Source: DAHUYF01 sp035509275 (GTDB taxonomy: Bacteria; Pseudomonadota; Alphaproteobacteria; ATCC43930; CGMCC-115725). Taken from it: a stretch of 64,000 nucleotides of DNA. Below, in pieces: positions 56,740 through 64,000 of this stretch. The notes under the pieces were generated by a model, which was given only the letters and a program-made list of their open reading frames with translations, searched no databases and had not been told where the DNA came from. Location of the stretch: positions 1-64,000 of the forward strand of contig DATJLU010000157.1 of NCBI GenBank assembly GCA_035509275.1, read 5' to 3'. Numbering within the stretch: the stretch's first letter is position 1; the number at the start of each line of letters is the position of its first letter. Made by a program: the position numbers and the translations under genes.

Positions 56740-57390
56740 CTAAAGCTGTTCGATTTCGTTGAGGTCGAAGGTGGATCCGGCCGGATTCTCGCCGATCCGT
56801 ATGACCGTGTTGCTGATGAAATTGTAGGGCGGAACCGGCAGGTTGTAGGGCGCCGGCACGCCCTGGAAGACGCGGCCCGAGAGATCGTAACGCGAGCCGT
56901 GGCACGGGCAGAAATAGCCGCCCGGCCAATCCGGACCGAGCGTCCCGCCCGGCTGCGGCGTGAACTCCGGGATGCAGCCTAGGTGTGTGCAGATGCCGAC
57001 GAGCACGAGATACTCGGGCTTGATGGAGCGGTGCCAGTTCTGGGCATAGGCCGGCTGCTGGAGGACGGTGGAGTCCGGATCGCGCAAGCGGTCCAGCACC
57101 GTCGGCTCTTGCAGCGTCTTGAGGTCGGGCGCCGTGCGGTTGACGACGAAGATCGGCTTGCTGCGCCAGAGCACAATGATCTGCTGCCCCGGCTGCAGAT
57201 GCGAGAGATCGACGTCGAGCGGTGCGCCGGCGGCCAGCGTGTCCCTGGCGGCGTTCATGCTGTCGATCAGCGGCCAAGCCGCAATCGCCGCGCCGATGCC
57301 GGTCACGGCCGTCGCCGCGATCTGCAAGAAATCGCGCCGCGTCGCCGAAACATGCGCGTCCATCGGCTTCGGTTGCGCCGTATCCGCCAT
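56740..57390 (-). CDS. petA: Rieske iron-sulfur protein of the bc1 complex
   Basis: The 216-residue [2Fe-2S] subunit. It has a Tat-type anchor with SATRRDFLQIAATAVTG near 15 and the cluster ligands in CTHLGCIPEF (about 133-142) and CPCHGSRYDLSGRV (about 161-174). The N-terminus stays as a membrane helix. It begins the petABC operon, divergent from trmL across a 196-base gap that must hold both promoters; no strong consensus elements were seen there. Confidence 0.97.
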   Translation of the reverse strand: MADTAQPKPMDAHVSATRRDFLQIAATAVTGIGAAIAAWPLIDSMNAARDTLAAGAPLDVDLSHLQPGQQIIVLWRSKPIFVVNRTAPDLKTLQEPTVLDRLRDPDSTVLQQPAYAQNWHRSIKPEYLVLVGICTHLGCIPEFTPQPGGTLGPDWPGGYFCPCHGSRYDLSGRVFQGVPAPYNLPVPPYNFISNTVIRIGENPAGSTFDLNEIEQL

Positions 57391-57586
57391 CAGGCCACCT
57401 CATTCCATAGTCCTGGACCGGGCCGAAAATTCCCCCGCCGGGTCAGGATGCAGACGGCGCGCAAGCTAACCTGTTGAACGCTCACCGCTATGCGACATCC
57501 TGCCGCAGAATGGGCAGATTCCGCACGTGGCGCTTGGGGATGGCGCGGTATAGTCGCATGCGCCGAGGCGACCACCACCGGACCCG

Positions 57587-58045
57587 ATGCGGCTTGCCCT
57601 TTACGAGCCCGATATCCCCCAGAATGCCGGCGCGCTGCTGCGGCTTGGCGCGGCGCTGGGGGTGGCGGTCGACATCATCGAGCCCGCCGGCTTCCTGTTG
57701 AGCGATCGGCGGCTGAAACGCGCCGGAATGGATTATATCGGCGCGGCCGAGCTGAGGCGCCACCAATCCTGGGCGAGCTTTCATGCCGGCTGCACCGGGC
57801 GGTTGGTATTGCTTACCACCAAGGCGAGCCTCGTCTATCACCGCTTCGCGTTCCGTTCGGACGATATACTGCTGGTGGGGCGTGAAAGCTCCGGGGTACC
57901 TGAATCGGTGCATGCCGCTGTGGATGCCCGCCTGCGCATTCCGCTCAAGCCGGGATTGCGCTCAATCAATGTAGCGCTCGCCGCCGCCATGGTATTGGGC
58001 GAGGCGCTGAAGCAGACCGACCAATTCCCGAAGGAAGCGCCATGA
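57587..58045 (+). CDS. trmL: tRNA (cytidine(34)-2'-O)-methyltransferase
   Basis: SPOUT-class methyltransferase for the wobble base of tRNA-Leu isoacceptors, 152 residues. It starts MRLALYEPDIPQNAGALLRL and shows FLLSDRRLKRAGMDYI near 42, the knot motif ILLVGRESSGVPESVH near 95, and IPLKPGLRSINVALAAAMVL near 118, where the SAM-binding trefoil knot forms. Length and motifs match TrmL. The stop overlaps the hemF start by 4 bases. Confidence 0.95.
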   Translation: MRLALYEPDIPQNAGALLRLGAALGVAVDIIEPAGFLLSDRRLKRAGMDYIGAAELRRHQSWASFHAGCTGRLVLLTTKASLVYHRFAFRSDDILLVGRESSGVPESVHAAVDARLRIPLKPGLRSINVALAAAMVLGEALKQTDQFPKEAP

Positions 58046-58905
58046 CCGCCGACACGACCGATGTCGAAACCTTGAAACGGCGCGCCGCGCAATGGTTCGA
58101 GGCGCTGCGCGACCGCATCTGTGTCGCGTTCGAGACGATCGAGGACGAGTACGCGGCGGCGCGGCCCGGTGATGGCGGTGCCGGGCGGTTCGAGCGGCGC
58201 GCATGGCAGCGCCCGGGCGGTGGTGGCGGGGTCATGGCCATCATGCGCGGCCGCGTCTTCGAGAAGGTGGGCGTCAACGTCTCCACCGTCTGGGGCGAGT
58301 TCTCGCCGGAGTTCCGCGGCCAGATCCCCGGCGCGGCGGAGGATCCGCGCTTCTGGTCGAGCGGCATCTCGCTGGTGGCGCATCTGTGCTCGCCGCTGGT
58401 GCCGGCCGTGCATATGAACACGCGCCACATCCGCACCACCAAGAGCTGGTTCGGCGGCGGCGCCGACCTGACGCCGATGGTTCCGAACGAGGCCGACACA
58501 AACGATTTCCACGCCGCGCTCAAAGCGGCCTGCGACGCGCATGATCCGAGCTACTATCCGCGCTACAAGCAATGGTGCGACGACTATTTCTTTCTGCCGC
58601 ATCGCAACGAGCCGCGCGGCGCCGGCGGCATCTTCTACGACTATCTCGACAGCGGCGATTGGGAGCGCGATTTCGCCTTCACCCGCTCGGTCGGCGAAGC
58701 CTTCCTCGCGATCTATCCGCGTCTCGTCCGCCGCCACCTGCTCGAGCCCTGGACCGAAGAAGAGCGCCGCCACCAGCTCATCCGCCGCGGCCGCTATGTC
58801 GAGTTCAACCTGCTCTATGACCGCGGCACCGTCTTCGGCCTCAAAACCGGCGGCAATGTTGAGGCAATCCTCATGTCCCTCCCGCCCGAGGTGAGATGGC
58901 CCTAA
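58042..58905 (+). CDS. hemF: aerobic coproporphyrinogen III oxidase
   Basis: Oxygen-dependent decarboxylation of coproporphyrinogen III to protoporphyrinogen IX for heme synthesis. It is 287 residues. Signature regions are RPGGGGGVMAIMRGRVFEKV near 55, VNVSTVWGEFSPEF, NTRHIRTTKSWFGGGADLTP near 130, FFLPHRNEPRGAGGIFYDYL near 183, and RGRYVEFNLLYDRGTVFGL near 249. It overlaps trmL by 4 bases. A small hairpin (CGACACC/GGTGTCG) follows the stop. Confidence 0.96.
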   Translation: MTADTTDVETLKRRAAQWFEALRDRICVAFETIEDEYAAARPGDGGAGRFERRAWQRPGGGGGVMAIMRGRVFEKVGVNVSTVWGEFSPEFRGQIPGAAEDPRFWSSGISLVAHLCSPLVPAVHMNTRHIRTTKSWFGGGADLTPMVPNEADTNDFHAALKAACDAHDPSYYPRYKQWCDDYFFLPHRNEPRGAGGIFYDYLDSGDWERDFAFTRSVGEAFLAIYPRLVRRHLLEPWTEEERRHQLIRRGRYVEFNLLYDRGTVFGLKTGGNVEAILMSLPPEVRWP

Positions 58906-59071
58906 CGCGACACCGAAGGTGTCGTCGTTGGCGGCGTCAGCGGTTGCGCCAGCAACCGCGGGAGCCGCACCGTGCCGGATAGACCCGGGCGGCGCTTCAC
59001 CACTCATTGCGCCCGGGCACGCCCGGCGCGTATCTTCAGGTCGCGACGCAGCGCCTCCCCAGGAGCCGGCC

Positions 59072-59701
59072 ATGCCCGACAGCATTGAGCAGCATCGGAT
59101 CACCACACTGGAGCAACTGAAGGCGATCTATGGCGAACCGGTGGGGAACTCGCTGGTGAAGGAGCTCGACCACGTTTCCGACCACTACCGCGCCATGATC
59201 GAAGCATCGCCTTTCGTGGTGATCGCAACCTCGGGCCCGGAGGGTCTCGATTGCACGCCGCGGGGCGATCCGCCGGGCTTCGTCCGCGTCGTCGACCGCA
59301 AGACGCTGATGCTCCCCGACCGGCGCGGCAACAACCGGGTCGACAGCCTGCGCAACCTGGTGGTCGACCCACGCATCTCGCTTCTCTTCCTGATCCCGGG
59401 GGTGGGCGAGACGTTGCGGGTCAACGGCCGCGCCGTGATCAGCACCGATCCCGAATTGTGCCGCTCCTTCGCCATGGAGGACAAACTGCCGCGCAGCGTC
59501 ATCGTGGTGACCGCCGAGCGGGTCTATTTCCAATGCCCCAAGGCGCTGGTGCGCTCGCGCCTCTGGGATCCGTCGCGCCATGTCGACCGCAAGTCGCTGC
59601 CGTCCTCGGGCCAGATCTTGGCCGCCATCCGCCCTGGCGAGATCGACGCAGACGCGCTCGACCGGGCATATCCGGAGCGGCTCAAGCAGACGATCTACTG
59701 A
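59072..59701 (+). CDS. PPOX-class FMN-dependent flavoprotein (MSMEG_1061-like)
   Basis: Pyridoxamine-phosphate-oxidase-fold protein of 209 residues. Core motifs are FVVIATSGPEGLDCTPRGDP near 47, VVDRKTLMLPDRRGNNRVDS near 74, ISLLFLIPGVGETLRVNGRA near 103, and the C-terminal YFQCPKALVRSRLWDPSRH near 150. This pattern defines a family of FMN-binding proteins of unknown physiological role, not PdxH. The ATG has AGGAG 6 bases upstream. A 9-bp hairpin follows its stop at once. The 166 bases upstream to hemF hold no gene. Confidence 0.9.
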   Translation: MPDSIEQHRITTLEQLKAIYGEPVGNSLVKELDHVSDHYRAMIEASPFVVIATSGPEGLDCTPRGDPPGFVRVVDRKTLMLPDRRGNNRVDSLRNLVVDPRISLLFLIPGVGETLRVNGRAVISTDPELCRSFAMEDKLPRSVIVVTAERVYFQCPKALVRSRLWDPSRHVDRKSLPSSGQILAAIRPGEIDADALDRAYPERLKQTIY

Positions 59702-59704
59702 AGG

Positions 59705-59725
59705 CGAACGCGCAGAGCGCGTTCG
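59705..59725 (+). terminator. hairpin directly after the PPOX-type gene
   Basis: CGAACGCGC (59705-59713) and GCGCGTTCG (59717-59725) form a perfect 9-bp stem with an AGA loop, 3 bases past the stop. No T-run follows, so it may stabilise the transcript end rather than terminate by itself. Confidence 0.45.
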
Positions 59726-59838
59726 TCCGCGGGCCAGCTACATCCTCGCCCCCGCAAATTCCCCACCCATTCCGGATAGCGCCTCCCCCTCACCTCCGCC
59801 CATCCTCGCCCGACCCCACAGCGACGAGGACCTCCCCC

Positions 59839-60273
59839 ATGGCGCGCGCCTATTACAGCACCGTCTTCGACAACCCCGCCGACCGCGTCTGGGCAGCGGT
59901 CCGCGACTTCGGCAATTACCGCCTCTGGCTCGACGACGTCGACGAAAGCGACGTCGAGGAGGGCCGGCCCGGCGATGCCGTCGGCGCCATACGCCGCGTC
60001 CGCATCGGCGACACGCTGATCCGCCAGCGGCTGCTCGCGCATTCCGACCTCGAGCGCTGCTACAGCTATGAATTCTGCGGGCTGCCGCGTTTTCCCGTCC
60101 GCCACTACGTCGCGACGATCCGCGTGACCCCGATCGTCGACGGCGACAGAGCTTTCGTCGAATGGTGGGCGAGCTTCGACTGCGCCGCCGAAGAGCACGC
60201 GCGTTGGACGGGGTTCTTCGCCCAATCCTTTGCGACGTGGCTCGGCGCGCTGCGGCGGCATCTCGGCAAATAG
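59839..60273 (+). CDS. SRPBCC family protein (polyketide cyclase/START-like)
   Basis: Protein of 144 residues with the helix-grip fold pattern: FDNPADRVWAAVRDFGNYRL near 10 and GAIRRVRIGDTLIRQRLLAH near 54, followed by YSYEFCGLPRFPVRHYVATI, then FVEWWASFDCAAEE and a long C-terminal helix. Such proteins bind small hydrophobic ligands. No signal peptide. It is 137 bases after the PPOX-type gene and convergent with the MFS gene (8 bases between stops). The ligand is unknown. Confidence 0.88.
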   Translation: MARAYYSTVFDNPADRVWAAVRDFGNYRLWLDDVDESDVEEGRPGDAVGAIRRVRIGDTLIRQRLLAHSDLERCYSYEFCGLPRFPVRHYVATIRVTPIVDGDRAFVEWWASFDCAAEEHARWTGFFAQSFATWLGALRRHLGK

Positions 60274-60281
60274 GCACGCGC

Positions 60282-61502
60282 CTACATCTCTTCCGGCGGC
60301 CGGCGGTGACGGAAGCTGGCGAGCAGCAGCAAATCGTAGATCACTTTGAGCGCGCCCGCCGCGACCAGCGGCCAGCCGAAGCTCGACAATCCCAGCATCC
60401 AGCCGGCGGCGACGGGGCTGGCCGCGGCGGCGAGGCTGCGCGGCACCGAGGTGACGCTCGCCGCCGCGGCGCGCTCGTCCGGCGTCACCACCGCCATGAT
60501 GTAAGAGGTGCGCGTCGGCACATCCATGCTCGAGAGCGCGCTGCGCATCAGCAGCAAGGCCAGCGCCGGCGCCAGGCTGGGCGCGAACGGCACCAGGATC
60601 AGAAACAGGTTCGACGGCAAATGCGTCCACACCATGGTGTTGACGAGGCCGATGCGCCGCGACAGCGGCGTCGCGGCAAGAAATGACGCCGCCGCGAGCA
60701 AGTTGCTCCAGAAGAAGAAGTTGCCGGCGGCGGCGAGCGACAGGCCGAAGCGATCAAACAGCCAGAGCGCCAGCAGCGACTGAACGATGAAGCCGCCGCC
60801 GAACGCATCGAGGCTGAACAGCGCCGCGAGCCGCATGACGAAGCGGCGCGACGGGCCGAGCGGCGGTGCGGCCCCGGTGCGGCGAGGCGCGGCGTGCTGC
60901 GGCAGCCGGCGATAGAGGAGATAGCTGGCGAAGCCGAGCAGCGCATAGAGCGCGAACATCGCCTGCACCGCCTGCAAGAGCCCCATCGGGAAAATGCCGC
61001 GGAGCAGGTCCGGCAGCCCGGCGGCGAGCGCGCCCAGCGCCGCGACGAGCGAGCCGGTGAGGCTGTAGGCAACGAAAAGCGGGGTGCGCGAGCGCTCCGT
61101 GGCGGATTGTGCGAGCAGCGCCTGCTCCAGCGGCAGGAACAGGCTGACATCGCCAGAGGACGGGTTGAGGGTGCCGAGGAAGCCGACCACGAGCAGCGGC
61201 CAGAAGCGCGTCTCGAGCGCAAAACCCATGCCGGTGCCGATCATCAGCAGGGTGCTGCCGAGCAGCAGCAGGCGATGGCCGTAACGCCGCGCCCGGAAGC
61301 CGACCAGCAAGGTCAGCGCCGCCGATCCCGCCAAGGTCGCCGCGGTGAGGATGCCGACGGCGAGATCGTTGAAGCCGAGCAGCTTCAGATAGACCGGCAG
61401 CAACAGGCTGACGAAGCCGTCGCCGAAGGCGCGCAACGCCCGGCCGCAGAGCAGCAAGCGCGCTTCCTGGCCGATCTCGGTAGGCAGCAGCCGCGGCCAC
61501 AT
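60282..61502 (-). CDS. MFS transporter
   Basis: Permease of about 406 residues with 11-12 predicted membrane segments. After the N-terminal LCGRALRAFGDGFVSLLLPV it has the loop motif GFRARRYGHRLLLLGSTLLM, and in the second half LMRSALSSMDVPTRTSYIMA and VTPDERAAAASVTSVPRSLA, which is typical of multidrug/unknown-solute MFS proteins. The ATG at 61502 was chosen; a TTG at 61571 would add 23 residues. Neither has a clear Shine-Dalgarno sequence. The substrate is unknown. Confidence 0.85.
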   Translation of the reverse strand: MWPRLLPTEIGQEARLLLCGRALRAFGDGFVSLLLPVYLKLLGFNDLAVGILTAATLAGSAALTLLVGFRARRYGHRLLLLGSTLLMIGTGMGFALETRFWPLLVVGFLGTLNPSSGDVSLFLPLEQALLAQSATERSRTPLFVAYSLTGSLVAALGALAAGLPDLLRGIFPMGLLQAVQAMFALYALLGFASYLLYRRLPQHAAPRRTGAAPPLGPSRRFVMRLAALFSLDAFGGGFIVQSLLALWLFDRFGLSLAAAGNFFFWSNLLAAASFLAATPLSRRIGLVNTMVWTHLPSNLFLILVPFAPSLAPALALLLMRSALSSMDVPTRTSYIMAVVTPDERAAAASVTSVPRSLAAAASPVAAGWMLGLSSFGWPLVAAGALKVIYDLLLLASFRHRRPPEEM

Positions 61503-61642
61503 CAGCAGCGCCACGCGGGTCGCGACATCATCGACGCTCTGCCTGCCATCAAGCCTCCGCCTCTGTCTCAAGGTATACGTCTTGATGAGGCGCGCGCCAG
61601 ACGCGAACCCGGAGCGCGTCGTCAGCGAAGGAGCCGATCAAC

Positions 61643-61939
61643 ATGTGGCATGGTCAGATCGATCCCCTCATCGCGCTGGGCGTCGTCGTCGCAACCGCCG
61701 CAACCGATGCGGTCTACGTCATGTTCACGGCGGCGGTTGCCGCGCGTCAGCGCTTGCCGGCGGCGACCTGGAGCAGCATCTGGTATCTGCTCTCCGCCTT
61801 CGCCGTCATCAGCTACACCAGCAACTGGGTCTATGTCGGCTTCGCGGCGCTCGGCTCCTGGGTGGGCGCCTTTGCGTCGATCACCTTTCTCCACCGCCTG
61901 CGCGTGAGCCCGCCGCCAACGGGGTCGCCGCCGCCCTAA
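61643..61939 (+). CDS. small integral membrane protein of unknown function
   Basis: Protein of 98 residues with three hydrophobic segments (about 8-32, 43-63 and 66-84) and a short Pro-rich tail (RVSPPPTGSPPP). The start MWHGQIDPLIALGVVVATAA and the core ATDAVYVMFTAAVAARQRLP resemble small membrane proteins often left as hypothetical. AAGGAG lies upstream of the ATG. Its divergent neighbour is the MFS gene (140-base gap). No function is proposed. Confidence 0.75.
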   Translation: MWHGQIDPLIALGVVVATAATDAVYVMFTAAVAARQRLPAATWSSIWYLLSAFAVISYTSNWVYVGFAALGSWVGAFASITFLHRLRVSPPPTGSPPP

Positions 61940-61994
61940 GCCGCGCCTCTCCACCACGCATCCCCTTCGGGACCCCTCAACCCAACCATCGCCT

Positions 61995-62074
61995 TGCCCG
62001 CGAAAGCGGGCATCCAGGAGTTTCAGCCCCGATGAACGCAGCGCGTGGCTCTGGGTCCCCGCTTTCGCGGGGAC
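61995..62074. repeat. second inverted pair of CCCGC-GAAA/TTTC palindromes
   Basis: TGCCCGCGAAAGCGGGCA (61995-62012) and GTCCCCGCTTTCGCGGGGAC (62055-62074) are perfect hairpins of the same family as 54543-54616, again in opposite orientation. They lie in the 380-base gap 61940-62319, which also carries the operators described next. Confidence 0.85.
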
Positions 62075-62196
62075 GGCGGGAATTTCTCTGCGGGGCGGCA
62101 CTTTTCGAGATGTGTGTGCATACCCTGGCGCTTTCGCGGGGCGGCGGAATGAAGGGGCGCAGCCGCATCAGACTCCGACGAGAAAATGCTTGATTC

Positions 62197-62245
62197 GGTA
62201 CCGCAAGGTACCATAACGTCGACCTGGCCGGTACTGAACGGTACC
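62197..62245 (+). promoter_or_regulatory. two tandem GGTAC-N6-GTACC operators
   Basis: GGTACCGCAAGGTACC (62197-62212) and GGTACTGAACGGTACC (62230-62245) are 16-bp dyads with the same 6-base spacer, 33 bases apart (about three helix turns). This form is common for TetR-type repressors. No regulator gene lies next to them in the window. Confidence 0.6.
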
Positions 62246-62272
62246 GCGCGCGACTCGACGAGACTTGATCTT

Positions 62273-62301
62273 CAAAGTACTCTGTGATACAGAGTTCTTT
62301 G
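62273..62301 (+). promoter_or_regulatory. 13-bp-arm dyad at the ABC operon promoter
   Basis: CAAAGTACTCTGT (62273-62285), a GAT centre, and ACAGAGTTCTTTG (62289-62301): one mismatch in 13. A -35-like TTGATC (62265-62270) and a -10-like GATACA (62286-62291) overlap it, so a bound repressor would block transcription of the transporter genes. Confidence 0.65.
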
Positions 62302-62319
62302 CCAGCGAAGGAGGAGCAT

Positions 62320-63045
62320 TTGGGCGATCCGGGGAACAGCACAGCCGAGGGCCAGCCGGTGGTCCGGCTGCGCCAGGTGGAGAAGACCTATCGCACGGGG
62401 ACAGTCGCGGTCGCCGCCCTCCGGGGCATCAGCCTCGATATCCCGCGCCACCGCTTCACCATGATCGTCGGCCCTTCCGGCAGCGGCAAAACCACCCTCC
62501 TCAACCTCATCGGCTGCATCGACGCGCCGAGCGCGGGCACGGTCGAAGTCTGCGGCGCGGCGATGGGGCGGCTCGGCGACAACGCGCTCGCCGATTTCCG
62601 CGCGCGCAACATCGGCTTCATCTTCCAGGGCTTCAGCCTCATCCCGGTGCTCTCGGCCTATGAGAATGTCGAGTACCCCCTGCTCCTGGTCGGCCGGCCG
62701 GCGGCCGAGCGGCGCGAGCGGACGCTCGCCATGCTGCAAGCGGTCGGCCTCGCCGATCAGCGCCGGCAGCGGCCGAACGAGCTGAGCGGCGGCCAGAAGC
62801 AGCGCGTCGCCATCGCCCGCGCCCTGGTGAAGCATCCCGAGATCGTGCTCGCCGACGAGCCGACGGCCAATCTCGATACCCGCACCGGCGCGGCGATCAT
62901 CGAGCTCATGCACAAGGTGCAGGCCGAGTTCGCCACCACCTTCATCTTCTCGACGCATGACCCGCAGCTCATCTCGCATGCCGACGAGACCTTCACCATC
63001 CGCGACGGCGAGCTCCTCGCGCATGCCGAGGGAGGCCGCGCGTGA
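62320..63045 (+). CDS. ABC transporter ATP-binding protein (LolD/MacB type)
   Basis: ATPase of 241 residues. Walker A is GPSGSGKTTLLNLI near 51, the Q-loop in FIFQGFSLIPVLSAYENVEY, the signature LSGGQKQRVAIARAL near 150, Walker B IVLADEPTANLDTRTG near 172 and the H-loop FSTHDPQL. This is the LolD/MacB/FtsE group that powers FtsX-like permeases. The TTG at 62320 was chosen because AGGAGG lies 5 bases upstream; a GTG at 62284 sits inside the operator. The stop shares bases with the permease start. Confidence 0.92.
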   Translation: MGDPGNSTAEGQPVVRLRQVEKTYRTGTVAVAALRGISLDIPRHRFTMIVGPSGSGKTTLLNLIGCIDAPSAGTVEVCGAAMGRLGDNALADFRARNIGFIFQGFSLIPVLSAYENVEYPLLLVGRPAAERRERTLAMLQAVGLADQRRQRPNELSGGQKQRVAIARALVKHPEIVLADEPTANLDTRTGAAIIELMHKVQAEFATTFIFSTHDPQLISHADETFTIRDGELLAHAEGGRA

Positions 63046-64000
63046 TGCTGCTCAAGATCGGCTTCCGCAACATCCTGCGGAACGGCCGCCGCTCGGCCGT
63101 CACCGGGCTTGCCGTTGCCGTCGGCGCGGTGGCTCTCCTCGTCTTCGGCGCTTTCCAGGCCTTCATCTTCGCCGGGCTGCAGACCCAGGCGGTGCAGCGC
63201 GCCGGCCACCTCACGGTCTTCCGCAACGGCTATTTCCTCTACGGCGCCGGCAATCCCGCCGCCTATGGCATCGACGACTACAAGCAGGTGATGGCGACGA
63301 TCGCCGCCGATCCCGTGCTGCAGCCGCTCATCAACGTGATGACGCCGACGCTGACCTTGTTCGGCATCGCCGGCAATTTCGAAGGCGAGAACGACGCCGC
63401 CAAGACCTTCTTCGGCGTCGGCGTCATTCCCTCCGACCGCGAGCGCATGCGGCAGTGGAACGAGTACGGCGCCGGCCGGCCCTACACGCCGGATACGCGG
63501 CTCGCCGACAATGACGACACGCGCGGCATCCTCGGCGCCGGCCTCGCCCGCATCCTCAATCTCTGCGCGCCGCTCAAGGTCGCCAATTGTCCCGCGCCGC
63601 CCGCCGCAAAGCCGGACCCGGCGCCGACGCAACAGCAGGATTTCAGCGACCTCGTGCGCAACGACATCACCGGCGCCGCCGATCCCGATGCGAAGATGCC
63701 GCGCATCGATCTGCTCGCCGCTACCGCCGGCGGCGCACCCAACGTCGTCAGCCTCTATGTGAGCGGCGCCGAGCCGCAATCGGTGAAGGAAGTCGACGAC
63801 AATTACGTCGGCATGCATCTCGCGCTCGCGCAGCAACTGCTCTATGGCCGCGGCGAGCACAAGGTGACCGGCATCGTGCTGCAGCTGCATCGCAGCGAGG
63901 ACATGGCGGCCGCGCGGGCGCGGCTCACCGCCCTGTTCAAGCAGAAAGGGCTCGACCTCGAGATTCGCGACTTCGCCGATCTCACGCCGGAATACGCGCA
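63045..64000 (+). CDS. FtsX/MacB-like ABC permease, cut by the window end
   Basis: Open frame from ATG 63045 (TGATG with the upstream stop) to the window edge, 318 residues visible. It begins LLKIGFRNILRNGRRSAVTG, then a first membrane segment (about 18-45) and a large extracytoplasmic domain (from about 50) with HLTVFRNGYFLYGAG and FFGVGVIPSDRERMRQWNEY, as in MacB/LolC permeases with a periplasmic core domain. The C-terminal membrane segments lie beyond the window. With the ATPase it forms an exporter or lipoprotein-release-type system; the substrate is unknown. Confidence 0.88.
   Translation, partial: MLLKIGFRNILRNGRRSAVTGLAVAVGAVALLVFGAFQAFIFAGLQTQAVQRAGHLTVFRNGYFLYGAGNPAAYGIDDYKQVMATIAADPVLQPLINVMTPTLTLFGIAGNFEGENDAAKTFFGVGVIPSDRERMRQWNEYGAGRPYTPDTRLADNDDTRGILGAGLARILNLCAPLKVANCPAPPAAKPDPAPTQQQDFSDLVRNDITGAADPDAKMPRIDLLAATAGGAPNVVSLYVSGAEPQSVKEVDDNYVGMHLALAQQLLYGRGEHKVTGIVLQLHRSEDMAAARARLTALFKQKGLDLEIRDFADLTPEYA

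Noticed and set aside
1..64000. CRISPR arrays, prophage, integrative element, rRNA or tRNA genes
   Set aside because: No regularly spaced repeats, integrase, phage structural genes or tRNA-like cloverleaf sequences were recognised.

Overview
The window is a gene-dense, high-GC stretch of an alphaproteobacterial chromosome. The evidence is gene content: the prs-rplY(CTC)-pth-ychF order, a fused petABC cytochrome bc1 set, a type II (RibH2) lumazine synthase, a phasin with a PhaR-like operator, and UbiK/YbjN/HldD/Lgt homologues like those of Rhodospirillales and relatives. Genus cannot be set from sequence reading alone. No rRNA, tRNA, CRISPR array, integrase or transposase was seen; the only repeats are short intergenic palindromes.

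Layout. 0.1-10 kb: an OmpR/EnvZ-type two-component pair, a phasin with its promoter and terminator, a TetR/COQ9-like protein, proC, ybjN, ubiK, then hldD, lgt, a MidA-type methyltransferase and pgeF, ending in an FMN riboswitch that appears to mask the ribosome binding site of ribH. 10-19 kb: a catabolic island with an MFS transporter, a three-subunit molybdenum hydroxylase and an alpha/beta hydrolase under a divergent GntR/HutC regulator with a clear inverted-repeat operator, followed by a DapA-like aldolase and a PLP aminotransferase. 19-24 kb: a lipoprotein and the housekeeping block prs-rplY-pth-ychF.

24-33 kb is the most unusual part. Seven overlapping minus-strand genes read in the order class I HMG-CoA reductase, UbiA prenyltransferase, PEP-synthase/rifampicin-phosphotransferase-like dikinase, DUF3419 (BtaA-like) aminocarboxypropyl transferase, phytol/dolichol-kinase-like membrane protein, GNAT-like protein and AMP-forming ligase. 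The genes overlap by 1 to 8 bases, so they are very probably one operon. Their families point to an isoprenoid-derived polar lipid or metabolite that I cannot match to a described pathway. An NDH-2 gene lies directly upstream on the same strand.

35-47 kb: an amide/urea nitrogen system (fmdB, fmdA, five-gene Urt-type ABC transporter) divergent from a 1122-residue fusion of an NCS1 transporter with a hybrid histidine kinase, plus its LuxR-type response regulator. A 50-bp nested dyad sits in the shared intergenic region. 47-54 kb: a GST, a CmcJ/NvfI-type oxidoreductase and an SDR, then a minus-strand set mtnP, mtnA, fused class II aldolase-SDR and a glyoxalase-like protein that together look like a methylthioadenosine 'DHAP shunt'.

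54-64 kb: petABC, trmL, hemF, a PPOX-type flavoprotein, an SRPBCC protein, an MFS transporter, a small membrane protein and a MacB/LolCDE-type ABC transporter whose promoter carries stacked repressor-type operators; its permease runs off the window end. The DUF3419 enzyme is expected to release methylthioadenosine, which the mtnP/mtnA/aldolase set could salvage; this link is an inference.
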